Shown here in pieces: positions 50,892 through 59,435 of a DNA stretch of 64,000 nucleotides. Where the stretch lies: positions 124,001 through 188,000 of the forward strand of contig NZ_BOMM01000035.1 in the NCBI RefSeq assembly GCF_016862195.1, read 5' to 3'. The notes beneath the pieces are model-generated. The model was not told the DNA's origin and did no database searches. It was given only the letters and a program-made list of their open reading frames with translations. The stretch is from Paractinoplanes ferrugineus (GTDB lineage: Bacteria; Actinomycetota; Actinomycetes; Mycobacteriales; Micromonosporaceae). Every line of letters starts with the position of its first letter. Within the stretch, counting starts at the first letter, position 1. Both the position numbers and the translations under genes were made by a program.

Positions 50892-51238
50892 TTGGCGTAG
50901 AGGCCGGGGAAGTAGCGGTCGACCGAGGTCACGTCGTAGACCTGACGGACCTCGGTGATCCGGCCCGCCGAGACGGCCAGGAACTCGATCATCCGGGCCG
51001 TGCCGAACGGTGCCGCGAGGTCGTAGAAGATCGCGGTGCCGTCCTCGGCCACCGTCTGCCCGGTCACCGTCACCGAATCGGCGAAGGCCGCGATCCGGTG
51101 CTGCACCTGGAGCAGTTCCTCGTCGTCGACCGGGGCGTCGAGGTTCCATTCCACCTCGACGTCCGGCGCGAGCAGTTTGCGTACCGCGTCCGGGTCGTCA
51201 CTCGTCCACGACCGGGTCCAGAACCCGACGACGTCCAT
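50888..51238 (-). CDS. NTF2/SnoaL-like small protein
   Basis: A 116-residue protein with the cone-shaped NTF2 fold pattern: an N-terminal helix (VVGFWTRSWTSDDPDAVRKLL), then PDVEVEWNL and alternating beta strands ending VYDVTSVDRYFPG. This fold covers isomerases, hydrolases and binding proteins; the ligand is unknown. AAGGAG lies four to nine bases before the ATG at 51238. It is nine bases downstream of the epimerase-like gene and likely co-transcribed with it. Confidence 0.8.
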   Translation of the reverse strand: MDVVGFWTRSWTSDDPDAVRKLLAPDVEVEWNLDAPVDDEELLQVQHRIAAFADSVTVTGQTVAEDGTAIFYDLAAPFGTARMIEFLAVSAGRITEVRQVYDVTSVDRYFPGLYAN

Positions 51239-51247
51239 GGGGCTCCT

Positions 51248-52267
51248 TCAGCTGGTCACGCCGGCCGGCGGCCGGGCGGGCATCGGATCGGGGAACTGGC
51301 CGCGGCCGAGCAGGGCGGCGGTGGCCTGGGCGACCCGGCCGGCGGCGAGGCCATCGCCGTACGGGCTGCCGATCGCGCCCATCGAGTCGCGCCGCAGCCG
51401 GCTCGCCAGCAGCTCGTCGATCTCGCGGACGAGCGTGGACACCTCCGGGTCGACCTGCTTGGCGCTTCCGGTGTGCAGGGCCTCGGTGAGTCCGCGTCCC
51501 TCGCCCGGCACCAGCACCGGCACGCCCGCGGCCAGCGCCTCCTCGGCGAGGTCGAAGTCGTCGGTCAGGACCACGTCCGCCGCCGCGACCAGTTTCACCC
51601 GGTCGGGGCTGGGCGTCCGGGCGCCGATCACGTCCAGGTCGAAGTGGCGGGCGGTCAGGTCGAGCATCGCCTCGCGTACCGGCTTGTCGTGTGCGGCGCC
51701 GACGCCGACCAGCAGCACCCGGTTGGGGCGCGGGGCGCCGGCCAGCCGGATCCGCGCCGCCAGCATGTTCGCGGCGTCGACCGCGGTGCCGCCGGTGAGC
51801 AGGATGTCGCCGGCCACCACCGACTCGTCGAGCAGGTTCATCGCGGCCAGCGGGGCCGCGGCCAGGTGCACGGTGGCGACCTGGGTGAGCAGCCGGCGGT
51901 CGGAGTCGGCGGCGTCGGTCTCGGGTGTCCCGGAGCGCTGCCCGGCGTCGAGGTGCAGCACCGGGATGCGCCGCCAGTAGGCGGCGAGCGCGGCCGCGAG
52001 GTTGTCCCCGCGCACCACCACGGCGGCCGGGGTGCGCTCGGCCCACAGCTTGTCGTACGCGGCGAGCCCGGCGGAGAGGCTGTCGGCGGTCGGGAGCGTG
52101 ACGTCGGAGGCCAGACCGAGGGCGATGTAGGCGCGGGACACGTCGGTCCCGGAGGCCAGCAGGACCGGTTCGAGCAGGCCCTGGGCCCGCATGGCGGCGG
52201 CGACCGGGGCCAGGCGGACAGCCTCGGCACAGGTGCCTCCGGCGAGGTGGACTTCGGGCAGCGACAT
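51248..52267 (-). CDS. UDP-GlcNAc 2-epimerase-like protein with altered catalytic motifs
   Basis: A 339-residue protein with the two-Rossmann layout of WecB-type UDP-N-acetylglucosamine 2-epimerases. The landmark GTRPE loop reads GTCAEAVRLAPV, the GDTTS loop reads RGDNLAAALAAY, and the HVEAGLR catalytic strand reads HLDAGQRSG, so the loop arginine and one catalytic acid are changed. TDDFDLAEEAL stands for the usual TDSGGxQEEA loop. It is therefore a distant or non-epimerising relative. It leads a two-gene unit with the NTF2-like gene. A role in sugar modification is inference. Confidence 0.75.
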   Translation of the reverse strand: MSLPEVHLAGGTCAEAVRLAPVAAAMRAQGLLEPVLLASGTDVSRAYIALGLASDVTLPTADSLSAGLAAYDKLWAERTPAAVVVRGDNLAAALAAYWRRIPVLHLDAGQRSGTPETDAADSDRRLLTQVATVHLAAAPLAAMNLLDESVVAGDILLTGGTAVDAANMLAARIRLAGAPRPNRVLLVGVGAAHDKPVREAMLDLTARHFDLDVIGARTPSPDRVKLVAAADVVLTDDFDLAEEALAAGVPVLVPGEGRGLTEALHTGSAKQVDPEVSTLVREIDELLASRLRRDSMGAIGSPYGDGLAAGRVAQATAALLGRGQFPDPMPARPPAGVTS

Positions 52268-52429
52268 GGCTGGAACGCTAGGCAGTCACTGAGCGTGAAT
52301 CAAGGCCACATCACTTTATGTGTCCGAACGGCCCAACCCAGACCTCGTAAGCTGGTCAGAAATGGGCATAACCGGGCAGTGTGACGCTACTTAGAGTGTT
52401 GCTCAGTGACAGCCGCAAGACACGCAGCG

Positions 52430-53266
52430 TTACACGGGTGGCTGGTTGAGGAGCGACGGGTCATCCCGCAGAAGTGCGGCCAGGCGCCGGGCCGCCATCT
52501 CGGTCTCCTCCGGGCGCTCCACCTGAAGCGGAATCGGCTTCGGCAGCGGCGTCGGCATGCCGCCCCGCGGTGGTTGCGGCGGCAGCCGGTCGGCGTTCAG
52601 CGACTCGGCGTGAATGCGACGGGTCTGCTCCTGCGCCTGCTGAGGCACCGGCGGCGGCGGGGTGGCCGCGAACGGATGCGGCGGATAGTCGGGGGCCGCG
52701 CCGTGGGTGGCCATGCCCAGATCGCGCATGCGCGCACCGAGGTCACGCGAGTCCTCGCCGACGTCGTGGGCCGGGTAGCGCGCATCGGCCGACGGCTGGT
52801 CGAACGAACCGTAACGCCGCTCGGCGGTGTCCGAGTCGGGGTAGTAGGCGCCTTCCGCGTACTCGTAATCGGCCGGACCGAAACGGTTGTGGTCGTCGTG
52901 GCTCATCCGCCCCGGAGCCGGCGAAGCCGGCGGCGCGTAATAGGACTCGGCGGCGACCGGTTCGTCGAGATCGATGTCGAAGTCGGCGTGCCGTGCGGTG
53001 GAAGCGGTCTCGGCCTGCGCCGGCGGGGTGTCCGCCGAGACCTGGACCTGGCCGTCGGCGAAGAAGAAGTGCAGCAGGACCGGCTCGCCGGAGCCCTCGG
53101 CGCCGACGGTCACGCCCAGCTCGGGGTAACGGGCGACGACCGAGGCGATCGCCTCGACCAACTCGGACACGGCCGGTGACGGACCGGAGGTCTCCCCGGC
53201 CGCGCGCCGGCGTAGCTCATCACGGCGCGCCAGCTTCTCGAGCGCGTCGTCCAACCCTCCTCGCAC
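52430..53266 (-). CDS. Conserved actinobacterial protein next to a conservon, unknown function
   Basis: A 278-residue protein from the GTG at 53266, chosen because AGGAAGGGG lies about six bases upstream; the ORF opens 13 codons earlier. An N-terminal domain (about residues 1-95) includes LEKLARRDELRRR and TVGAEGSGEPVLLHFFFADGQV. The rest is proline- and tyrosine-rich and disorder-prone. No enzyme motif is seen. It follows the conservon by 95 bases in the same direction and may belong to it. Confidence 0.65.
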   Translation of the reverse strand: MRGGLDDALEKLARRDELRRRAAGETSGPSPAVSELVEAIASVVARYPELGVTVGAEGSGEPVLLHFFFADGQVQVSADTPPAQAETASTARHADFDIDLDEPVAAESYYAPPASPAPGRMSHDDHNRFGPADYEYAEGAYYPDSDTAERRYGSFDQPSADARYPAHDVGEDSRDLGARMRDLGMATHGAAPDYPPHPFAATPPPPVPQQAQEQTRRIHAESLNADRLPPQPPRGGMPTPLPKPIPLQVERPEETEMAARRLAALLRDDPSLLNQPPV

Positions 53267-53361
53267 GGCACCGCCCCTTCCTGTGCGGGTAGCCCCCGCA
53301 AACACTCTGCCCGCTGGAAGACCGATTTGAAAACCTCGATCTCAGCTACGCCGCCGCCACC

Positions 53362-53988
53362 CTACGTGGACTTCGCGCGGATGGCCTTGTCCAGAGCCTG
53401 ATCGAGGACTACAAGCAGGGCGTCTCGCACGGAAGCGCGGAATCGAGCATCGAAGGACAGCACCGGAACGTCGTCCCGGACGGCCAGAGCCCATCGAACT
53501 TCTTCGAGGCTGTAGGTCATCTGGCCATTGAAGGTGTTCACTCCGACCACGAACGGCAGGCCGGCCCGCTCGAAATAGTCGACCGCCGGGTAGCAGTCGT
53601 CGATCCGGTTGGTATCGACCACAACCAGCGCACCCAGTGCGCCTCGGATCAGGTCGTCCCACATGAACGCGAACCGCGGCTGGCCGGGCGTGCCGAAGAT
53701 GTAGAGCTTGAGCGTCTGGTCGATGGTGAGGACGCCGAAGTCCATCGCGATGGTCGTCGTGGTCTTGGTCACCGCCTGACCGGGATCGTCGATGCCGACC
53801 GACGCCGCGGTCATCTCGGCCTCGGTGGTGAGCGGGGCGATCTCGGAGATCGCTCCCACCGTTGTCGTCTTTCCGACACCGAAGCCGCCGGCCACGATGA
53901 TCTTCACCGGGACCGGAGCCTTCTTCGGCTGGTCGTTACCCACCCGGGCGGTCCCGCGGGCGTGGTTAGGTGATTGCTCGAAGTCCAC
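53362..53988 (-). CDS. cvnD: Conservon GTPase (CvnD)
   Basis: A 208-residue small GTPase starting at GTG and overlapping the DUF742 stop by 23 bases. G1 is GGFGVGKTT (about residues 34-42), G3 is the variant FGTPGQ (replacing DxxGQ), and G4 is VGVNTF rather than NKxD. These changes are normal for bacterial MglA-like conservon GTPases. It is the last of four cvn genes and acts with a sensor kinase-like protein, a roadblock protein and DUF742 as a membrane-linked switch. Confidence 0.92.
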   Translation of the reverse strand: MDFEQSPNHARGTARVGNDQPKKAPVPVKIIVAGGFGVGKTTTVGAISEIAPLTTEAEMTAASVGIDDPGQAVTKTTTTIAMDFGVLTIDQTLKLYIFGTPGQPRFAFMWDDLIRGALGALVVVDTNRIDDCYPAVDYFERAGLPFVVGVNTFNGQMTYSLEEVRWALAVRDDVPVLSFDARFRASVRDALLVVLDQALDKAIRAKST

Positions 53989-54424
53989 GGATCACTCGCA
54001 TGATGGTCTCAGGGTCGGGGGTCTCGTTGTCCAGCACATGGACGTCCAGCTGACCGGCGGCGCGCAGGTCGCCGACCAGGATGCGGGTGACGCCGAGATG
54101 CAGACGCAGCCGGGCGGAGATCTCCGCCACGGACAGGGGTTCGCCACAGAGCGCAACGATCGAGCGCATCTCCGGCGAGAGCCGCATGGGAATCGCGGCT
54201 TGATTGACGGTCACCTGGGTCTCCATCCCGATTTCGGGATCGGCGCCGTCGGTGCGTCCGGACGTGATGACGAACGGACGCAGTGTCGTGGTCCGCTCGT
54301 CGGCCGGCGATTCGACCCCGGATGAGGGGCGGTAACCGCCGGCCGCTTGCGGGCCAGACTGCAGAAAAGGTCGGACGCTCGGCCGAGCCGGTCGGGCCGG
54401 GTCGTCGGGGTCCGGATAGGTCAT
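53966..54424 (-). CDS. cvnC: DUF742 conservon protein (CvnC)
   Basis: A 152-residue protein. The N-terminus is proline-rich; the DUF742 domain (about residues 40-150) contains RPFVITSGRT, PEMRSIVALCGEPLSVAEISARL and LHLGVTRILVGDL, a winged-helix-like pattern. Its ATG overlaps the roadblock gene stop (ATGA). DUF742 proteins work with the GTPase and the kinase-like partner in conservons. Confidence 0.92.
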   Translation of the reverse strand: MTYPDPDDPARPARPSVRPFLQSGPQAAGGYRPSSGVESPADERTTTLRPFVITSGRTDGADPEIGMETQVTVNQAAIPMRLSPEMRSIVALCGEPLSVAEISARLRLHLGVTRILVGDLRAAGQLDVHVLDNETPDPETIMRVIRGLRAIT

Positions 54425-54888
54425 TGCTGAACGGCGTTCTTCAACTCGGCGATCAGGCGCGGGCTGAGCGCACCCCCGGCGCGCGTCGCGAACAGCGTCA
54501 TCTCGTAGGCGAGGGTGCCGAGGTTGGCCGACCGGTCGGCGATGACCCCCAGCACCGAGCCGGCACTGATCGCGGTGACCAGGAGGTAACCGTCGGCCAT
54601 GTCGATGATCACCCGGTTCAGCCCGCCCAGCCTGTACCAGCTCGCGGCACCGCCGGCCAGGCTCGTCAGACCCGAGACGACAGCGGCCAGGCGCTCGGCG
54701 TTCGGCCGGTCCTTGATCGCGGACATCGCCATGAGCAGACCGTCGGAGGAAACGGCGATGGCTTCGATCACGCCCGCGGTCCCGGAGGTGAACGAGTCCA
54801 GCAGCCAGTTGAAGGTCTTCGCCTCGGCGCTCAGCGGGGGCTGGCCGTAGCTCTGACCGTTGCCGGTTTCCGTGTAGGGGGAAGTCAT
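54421..54888 (-). CDS. cvnB: Roadblock/LC7 conservon protein (CvnB)
   Basis: A 155-residue roadblock/LC7 protein, regulator of the conservon GTPase. The fold begins NWLLDSFTSGTAGVIEAIAVSSDGLL and contains LAAVVSGLTSLAGGAA and DGYLLVTAISAGSVLGV. Its ATG overlaps the CvnA stop by four bases. Confidence 0.93.
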   Translation of the reverse strand: MTSPYTETGNGQSYGQPPLSAEAKTFNWLLDSFTSGTAGVIEAIAVSSDGLLMAMSAIKDRPNAERLAAVVSGLTSLAGGAASWYRLGGLNRVIIDMADGYLLVTAISAGSVLGVIADRSANLGTLAYEMTLFATRAGGALSPRLIAELKNAVQQ

Positions 54889-57866
54889 CGCGGTTGTCCC
54901 TCGTGTTGTGGCTGAGTTTCGTTCAGTGCGAGTGCGACTCCGTACTCGAACTGCTCCATCAGTGCTCGTGCGGCATCCGGATCAAGCGGAGGTACCGGAG
55001 CGGGCGGAGGCGGCGTGTCTCGCGCCTCCCGCGGGAGAGTGGCACCCGGAACCCGACGGGCGAGGGGTGCGTGACCGGCCGACGGCGGGGCCGTCATGTC
55101 GGTCTCGGCGACGTCCCACTGGGCGCGGCTGACGCCGGCCTCGAAGGCGTCGAAGGCAGCGCGCGCGGCCACCGCGTCGTCCTGGGACGGTGGTGCGGCA
55201 GGCAGCGGCGTGCCCCTCTCGGTCGGCAGTTGGTTGCCGGGAACCCGGCGGCGCAGGGGGGCGCCGGGGCCGGCCGCCGGGGGAGCGGGCGGCTCCTGGG
55301 CGTACGCCTGGGGCACCGGAGCCTGGTAGGGATATTGCTCCCCGGTGCGCTGTTGCGGGATGAACGGCGCGGGCGCGTCGTTCCAGGTGGGCTGCGGTGG
55401 CGTCTCGTTCCACGTGGGCTGCGGGGTGTCGTTCCACGTCGGCTGCGCCGGGGTGTCGTTCCATGTGGCCGGCGCCGGCGCCTCGTTCCACGTCGGCTGC
55501 GGGGCGTCGTTCCAGGTCGGCTGGGACGGCGTCTCGTTCCACGTCGGCTGCGGCGTCTCGTTCCAGGTCGGCTGGGGTGCCTCCACCGGCGGCTGGGTCC
55601 ACGCCGACGGACCGGCGGCGGGTAGTTCCGGCAGCGAGGCCGGCACCCGGCCGGCGACCGGGGCGCCCAGATCCGGTGCGACCGGCTGCTGGTAGACGGT
55701 GGGCGGCGACCAGACCGGCTCGGCGTCGTAGACCGGCTCGGCCACGACCGGCGCGGCGGGCAGCGCCGGACCGACCGGTGCCGCACCCACCTCGGGTCGG
55801 TTGGGAGCCGCGAACGCGTTCCACGTCCGCCCGCTCTCGAGGGTCTTGGTGGCCCGATCGAGCACGTTCGGGTCGAACGGCAGCTGGCTGCCGGGAACCG
55901 AGGCGCGCGCCGCGGAACCGGCGAGGACCTGGGAGAACTCCGCCGTGTGGTAACCCGGGGTCGGGCTCGGCATCCCGTCGAACGGCGCACCCGGCATGAT
56001 CGTGCTGCTCGGCACCCGGGAGATCAGATGCCCCGGCGTCAGGTCGACCCAGACGGTGACGCCACCCTCGGCGGTGTCGGTCAGGGTCACCTCGATGCCG
56101 TGCCGGCGGGCGAGCCGGCCGACCACGAACAGGCCGAGCACCTCGGTGGGCACCAGGTCCAGCCGCTCACGGCGGGTGAGCCGGGCGTTTTCCTCGGCCA
56201 TCCGCTCGGGTGTCATGCCGAGGCCGTTGTCGACGATCGCCAGGCGGGCACCGCCGCGCAGCTCGGTCGCCGAGATCAGCACCCGGGTGTGCGGCGGGGA
56301 GAACGCGGTGGCGTTCTCCATCAGCTCGGCCAGGAGCAGTGTCAGGTCGGCCAGGACGGCCGGCACGACGACGATCTCCTCGGGCACGTCCACGTCGACG
56401 CGGGTGTAGTCCTCGATCTCACCGAGGGCGAGCCGAACGACGTCGGAGAGCGCCAGCGGCGCCATGTGCTCGTTCGCACCGGCCCCACCCGAGAGCACGA
56501 CAAGCGACGAGGCGTTCCGGCCGAGCCGGCTGGACATGTGGTCGAGTCGGTAGAGCTCGCGGAGCCGGTCGCTGTCGGTCTCCCGGCGCTCCAGGTTGTC
56601 GATCAGGGCGAGCTGGCGGCCGACCAGGTTCTGGGTACGCCGTCCGACGTGCCCGAACATCTGGGCGACGTTGCGCCGGCCGAGAACCTGGCGCTCCACC
56701 AGCCGGGCGGCGGTGGTCTGCACCCGGTCGAACGCGCGGGCCAGGTCGCCGATCTCGTCCTGGGCCTCGACGTCGACCGGGTCGAGGCGGATCGGGCGTA
56801 CCGACTCCGCGTCGTCGTCGGCGACCCGTTCGAGCTCGGCCTCGGCGGCTCGGGCGATGCGGTCGGCGGAGCCGGTGAGGCGGCGCAGCGGCCGGGCGAC
56901 CGCACGCGCCATGAAGATGCTCAGCGTGACCACCAGCAGCAGCAGGATCAGCGAGCCACCACCGAGGAGGAAGGCATCCCGCAGGGCCGTGTCCCGGTTG
57001 TTGGTCACGATGGCGTTCACGTCCGAGGCGACCCGCTTCTCCACGAAGCCACCGAGGACGAGCACCGACCGCAGCGACGGGAACAGCGTCTTGATCTGCA
57101 GCTGCTTGACGGCGTTCGTCGGGTCGACGGCGGCGTTGGTGAGGAAGTCGGGGCCGACCCGGGCCGAGAACGCGTCCTGGGCGCCCAGGTAGAGCTTGTA
57201 CTGCACGTCGGTGAAGAACGCCTCGGCGTTCGAGATGACCTGCTGGAGCTGCACCAGTGTCGAGTAGAAGAGGCTGACGAAACCGGCGTTCTGGGTGATC
57301 GTGGCGACCGTCAGGTAACCGGAGGCCTGGCTGATCAAGTCGTCGGTGCGCAGGGCCTGCTCGAGCGCGAAAAGCTGCCGCCCGACGCTCGTGGTCAGGT
57401 CGGCGTTGGCAGAGAGCGCCAGCCCGTTGATCATCGGCGTGATCGCCGCGGTGAACTCGGTGACCAGCACGTTCGGCTGGATCGCCCGGTTGAGGACGTT
57501 GAGCCGGGTGTTCTCGATGCGGTCCGTCCCGCGCAGGGCGCGGCGCAGCTGCCGGCTGATCTCCTGGTCGCCGCCGTCGGTGACCCGGGCCACCGCGTCG
57601 CGCGCCTTGGCGCTCTGCACGGCCAGCTCGGGCTCCTGGATCAGGCCGGTCAGGAAACCGATGGAGAGCAGACGCTCTTCCTGGAGTTCCTGCACCGCCG
57701 TGCTGACCCGGGTGGCGAGCTGGACGACGTCCAGCGTCTTCTGCGCGGTCTGGGCGTCGTTGACGCGGGTGACGATGATCGGCACGCTCAGCGCCACGAC
57801 GCCGAGCAGCGGGACCAGTACGAGCAGGGCCAGCTTGCCGAGGATGCGGAGTTTACCGAAGAGCAC
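54885..57866 (-). CDS. cvnA: Conservon sensor histidine kinase-like protein (CvnA) with NIT domain
   Basis: A 993-residue membrane protein starting at GTG, with GGGAG about eight bases upstream. A first helix (about residues 8-28), an extracytoplasmic NIT-type (nitrate/nitrite-sensing) domain (about 50-300), a second helix (about 305-325), HAMP (about 325-400), then a helical DHp-like region lacking a clear phosphohistidine motif, and a GHKL ATPase domain (about 490-610) with NATAF and DNGLGM. The C-terminal 380 residues are Pro-rich and disordered, including eight tandem W-N-E/D-x-P units. It is the first cvn gene; its start overlaps the preceding membrane-protein gene by 14 bases. Confidence 0.92.
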   Translation of the reverse strand: MLFGKLRILGKLALLVLVPLLGVVALSVPIIVTRVNDAQTAQKTLDVVQLATRVSTAVQELQEERLLSIGFLTGLIQEPELAVQSAKARDAVARVTDGGDQEISRQLRRALRGTDRIENTRLNVLNRAIQPNVLVTEFTAAITPMINGLALSANADLTTSVGRQLFALEQALRTDDLISQASGYLTVATITQNAGFVSLFYSTLVQLQQVISNAEAFFTDVQYKLYLGAQDAFSARVGPDFLTNAAVDPTNAVKQLQIKTLFPSLRSVLVLGGFVEKRVASDVNAIVTNNRDTALRDAFLLGGGSLILLLLVVTLSIFMARAVARPLRRLTGSADRIARAAEAELERVADDDAESVRPIRLDPVDVEAQDEIGDLARAFDRVQTTAARLVERQVLGRRNVAQMFGHVGRRTQNLVGRQLALIDNLERRETDSDRLRELYRLDHMSSRLGRNASSLVVLSGGAGANEHMAPLALSDVVRLALGEIEDYTRVDVDVPEEIVVVPAVLADLTLLLAELMENATAFSPPHTRVLISATELRGGARLAIVDNGLGMTPERMAEENARLTRRERLDLVPTEVLGLFVVGRLARRHGIEVTLTDTAEGGVTVWVDLTPGHLISRVPSSTIMPGAPFDGMPSPTPGYHTAEFSQVLAGSAARASVPGSQLPFDPNVLDRATKTLESGRTWNAFAAPNRPEVGAAPVGPALPAAPVVAEPVYDAEPVWSPPTVYQQPVAPDLGAPVAGRVPASLPELPAAGPSAWTQPPVEAPQPTWNETPQPTWNETPSQPTWNDAPQPTWNEAPAPATWNDTPAQPTWNDTPQPTWNETPPQPTWNDAPAPFIPQQRTGEQYPYQAPVPQAYAQEPPAPPAAGPGAPLRRRVPGNQLPTERGTPLPAAPPSQDDAVAARAAFDAFEAGVSRAQWDVAETDMTAPPSAGHAPLARRVPGATLPREARDTPPPPAPVPPLDPDAARALMEQFEYGVALALNETQPQHEGQPR

Positions 57867-58989
57867 CGGAACGCTCCCGCCGTGTCGGGTCGTTGTCGCC
57901 GTACGCCGGGGCCAGGTCGTACTGTCCGCCGTACGGGCCGGTGGGCCGGTTCGGCGGGATGTCCCGGGTCGACTCGCCCACGCCGGCGGCCGGAGTCGCC
58001 GTCGTGTCCTCGCGGCGCCGCATGATCACTGGCAGGACCAGCGCGGCGATCACCAGCAGCACGGCCAGTGCGCCCGCGATCAGGGCCTCGATCCGCCGGT
58101 AGCTCAGGGTGTCGGACCGGTCGTCGAGGAGTGCGGCCATCTCCTTGAGCGTCACGCCGGCGAGCGCGTTCAGGGCGGTCTGCAGAGCGGTCTGCGCCGT
58201 CGACATGGTCGCGGCGTTCGGGATACCGCCGGGGTTGGCGCCGCGGGTCATCGACTCGACGCCGCGCCGGAACGAGTCGAGCGTGGTGACCAGGCTGCCG
58301 CTCAGGGTAGGGCTGCTGGTGTTGTCGACCGCGGCCTGCAAGCTCTCGGTGAGGGAGTTCACCGAGTCCTGCACGGCCAGCACCTCCTGGCCGAACTGGA
58401 CGACCAGGGTGGCCTTGGCGTTGCCGGAGGCGGCCTGCAGGGCCTGCGCGTAGTCGGCCATCCGGCTCACCCGGACGACCGTGGTCGGCATGTCGACGGC
58501 GGCCGCCTGCTGGAGGTTGGACATGTCACTGTCCGGGTCGCGGCTGAGCTCCGAGTTGCGCCGTACGGCGGAGTAGAGCGCCAGGGTGAGGTCGGTCACC
58601 TCGATGTGGGCCTGCAGGAGGCCGGCCTGGCCGCCGGTGGCCTTGGGCAGCTTGGCGATCTTCGCCTGGAGATCGGCCCAGCGCTCCTTGGTCTTCAGGT
58701 CACTGCCGAGCTCGGCGTCGACGGCCGAGACCCGGGACACGGCGGCGGCCAGTGATCCGGGGGGCGCCGTGACGCCCTGCAGCGCCGAGGACTGCGACTC
58801 GACAAGCGCGCTGACCAGCGGTGCGAGGGCGGTGGTGTACTCCACGCCCTTCTTCTCGAGGTCTGTCTGGGCACGTTGGTCCGAGTTCTGCTGCCAGACC
58901 CGTCCGAAGAGGACGGCCGTCGGCACGAGGACAAGGACCGTCAAGATCACCGCGATAGCGGAGCGTAAACGGGTTCGCCGGCTGTTCAT
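57853..58989 (-). CDS. Two-span membrane protein with extracytoplasmic sensor-like domain, unknown function
   Basis: A 378-residue protein. Two membrane helices (about residues 10-30 and 300-325) flank a helical external domain (about 33-295) similar in layout, not in clear sequence, to the NIT domain of CvnA. The short cytoplasmic tail is disordered, ending RRERSGALR. Its last 14 bases overlap the CvnA start, so the proteins are made together. It may be a co-sensor of the conservon. A long non-coding stretch lies upstream. Confidence 0.7.
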   Translation of the reverse strand: MNSRRTRLRSAIAVILTVLVLVPTAVLFGRVWQQNSDQRAQTDLEKKGVEYTTALAPLVSALVESQSSALQGVTAPPGSLAAAVSRVSAVDAELGSDLKTKERWADLQAKIAKLPKATGGQAGLLQAHIEVTDLTLALYSAVRRNSELSRDPDSDMSNLQQAAAVDMPTTVVRVSRMADYAQALQAASGNAKATLVVQFGQEVLAVQDSVNSLTESLQAAVDNTSSPTLSGSLVTTLDSFRRGVESMTRGANPGGIPNAATMSTAQTALQTALNALAGVTLKEMAALLDDRSDTLSYRRIEALIAGALAVLLVIAALVLPVIMRRREDTTATPAAGVGESTRDIPPNRPTGPYGGQYDLAPAYGDNDPTRRERSGALR

Positions 58990-59435
58990 TACTTTCGTTC
59001 CTCCGCCTGCAACACGCGTCGAGCCGTTGTGCCGGCTACTGTCCGTAGCCGGATAAGCGCACGGATCCGGGCCAATCTAGCTGAGAAATCCTCGGAAAGA
59101 GCCTTTCCAAGGGTCAGAATTCTCTCGGCTGATCGGTGGATGGGGCGGTGGCCGTCGTTGGTTGTAGCGCGTGTCTCAAAGAGCCGACGCGTGAGGCGAA
59201 CTCCCAGCGCAGCGCGGTTGGCGAGATACGGCTGACCATCGCGCAGATGGTAGCGGGAGAGCGGGCGCGCCAAAAGATACGAGTTTAGCAATAGGTAACG
59301 ATCATGCTTCGGCTTACTATTCACCCAACGTAGCCAGATGATTGCTCAAGGTTTATGAATGGCAATCAAAAAGGCGAGTTGGAAAGACAAAACGGGCCTT
59401 TCGCCACGCTTGACGGAGCGAAAAGCCCGATTTGC
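58990..59435. other. 446-base intergenic region upstream of the conservon operon
   Basis: It separates the operon start (58989) from the convergent-oriented DUF885 gene end (59436). It contains a fairly AT-rich stretch near 59280-59370 and the terminator at 59391-59431. A 111-residue ORF on the minus strand is not convincing. Confidence 0.45.
59391..59431 (-). terminator. Intrinsic terminator of the DUF885 gene
   Basis: A stem formed by CGGGC-TTTCGC and GCGAAA-GCCCG arms (with one unpaired base on each side) around a 13-base loop. On the minus strand it is followed by TTTTGTCTTTCC. It starts five bases after the DUF885 stop at 59436. Confidence 0.8.

Noticed and set aside
55947..58025. 692-residue plus-strand ORF opposite CvnA
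   Set aside because: Antisense shadow; the minus-strand frame has TM, HAMP and ATPase features and coupled starts.
58989..59324. 111-residue minus ORF upstream of the membrane co-sensor
   Set aside because: No ribosome binding site, no motif, and it spans the expected promoter of the operon.
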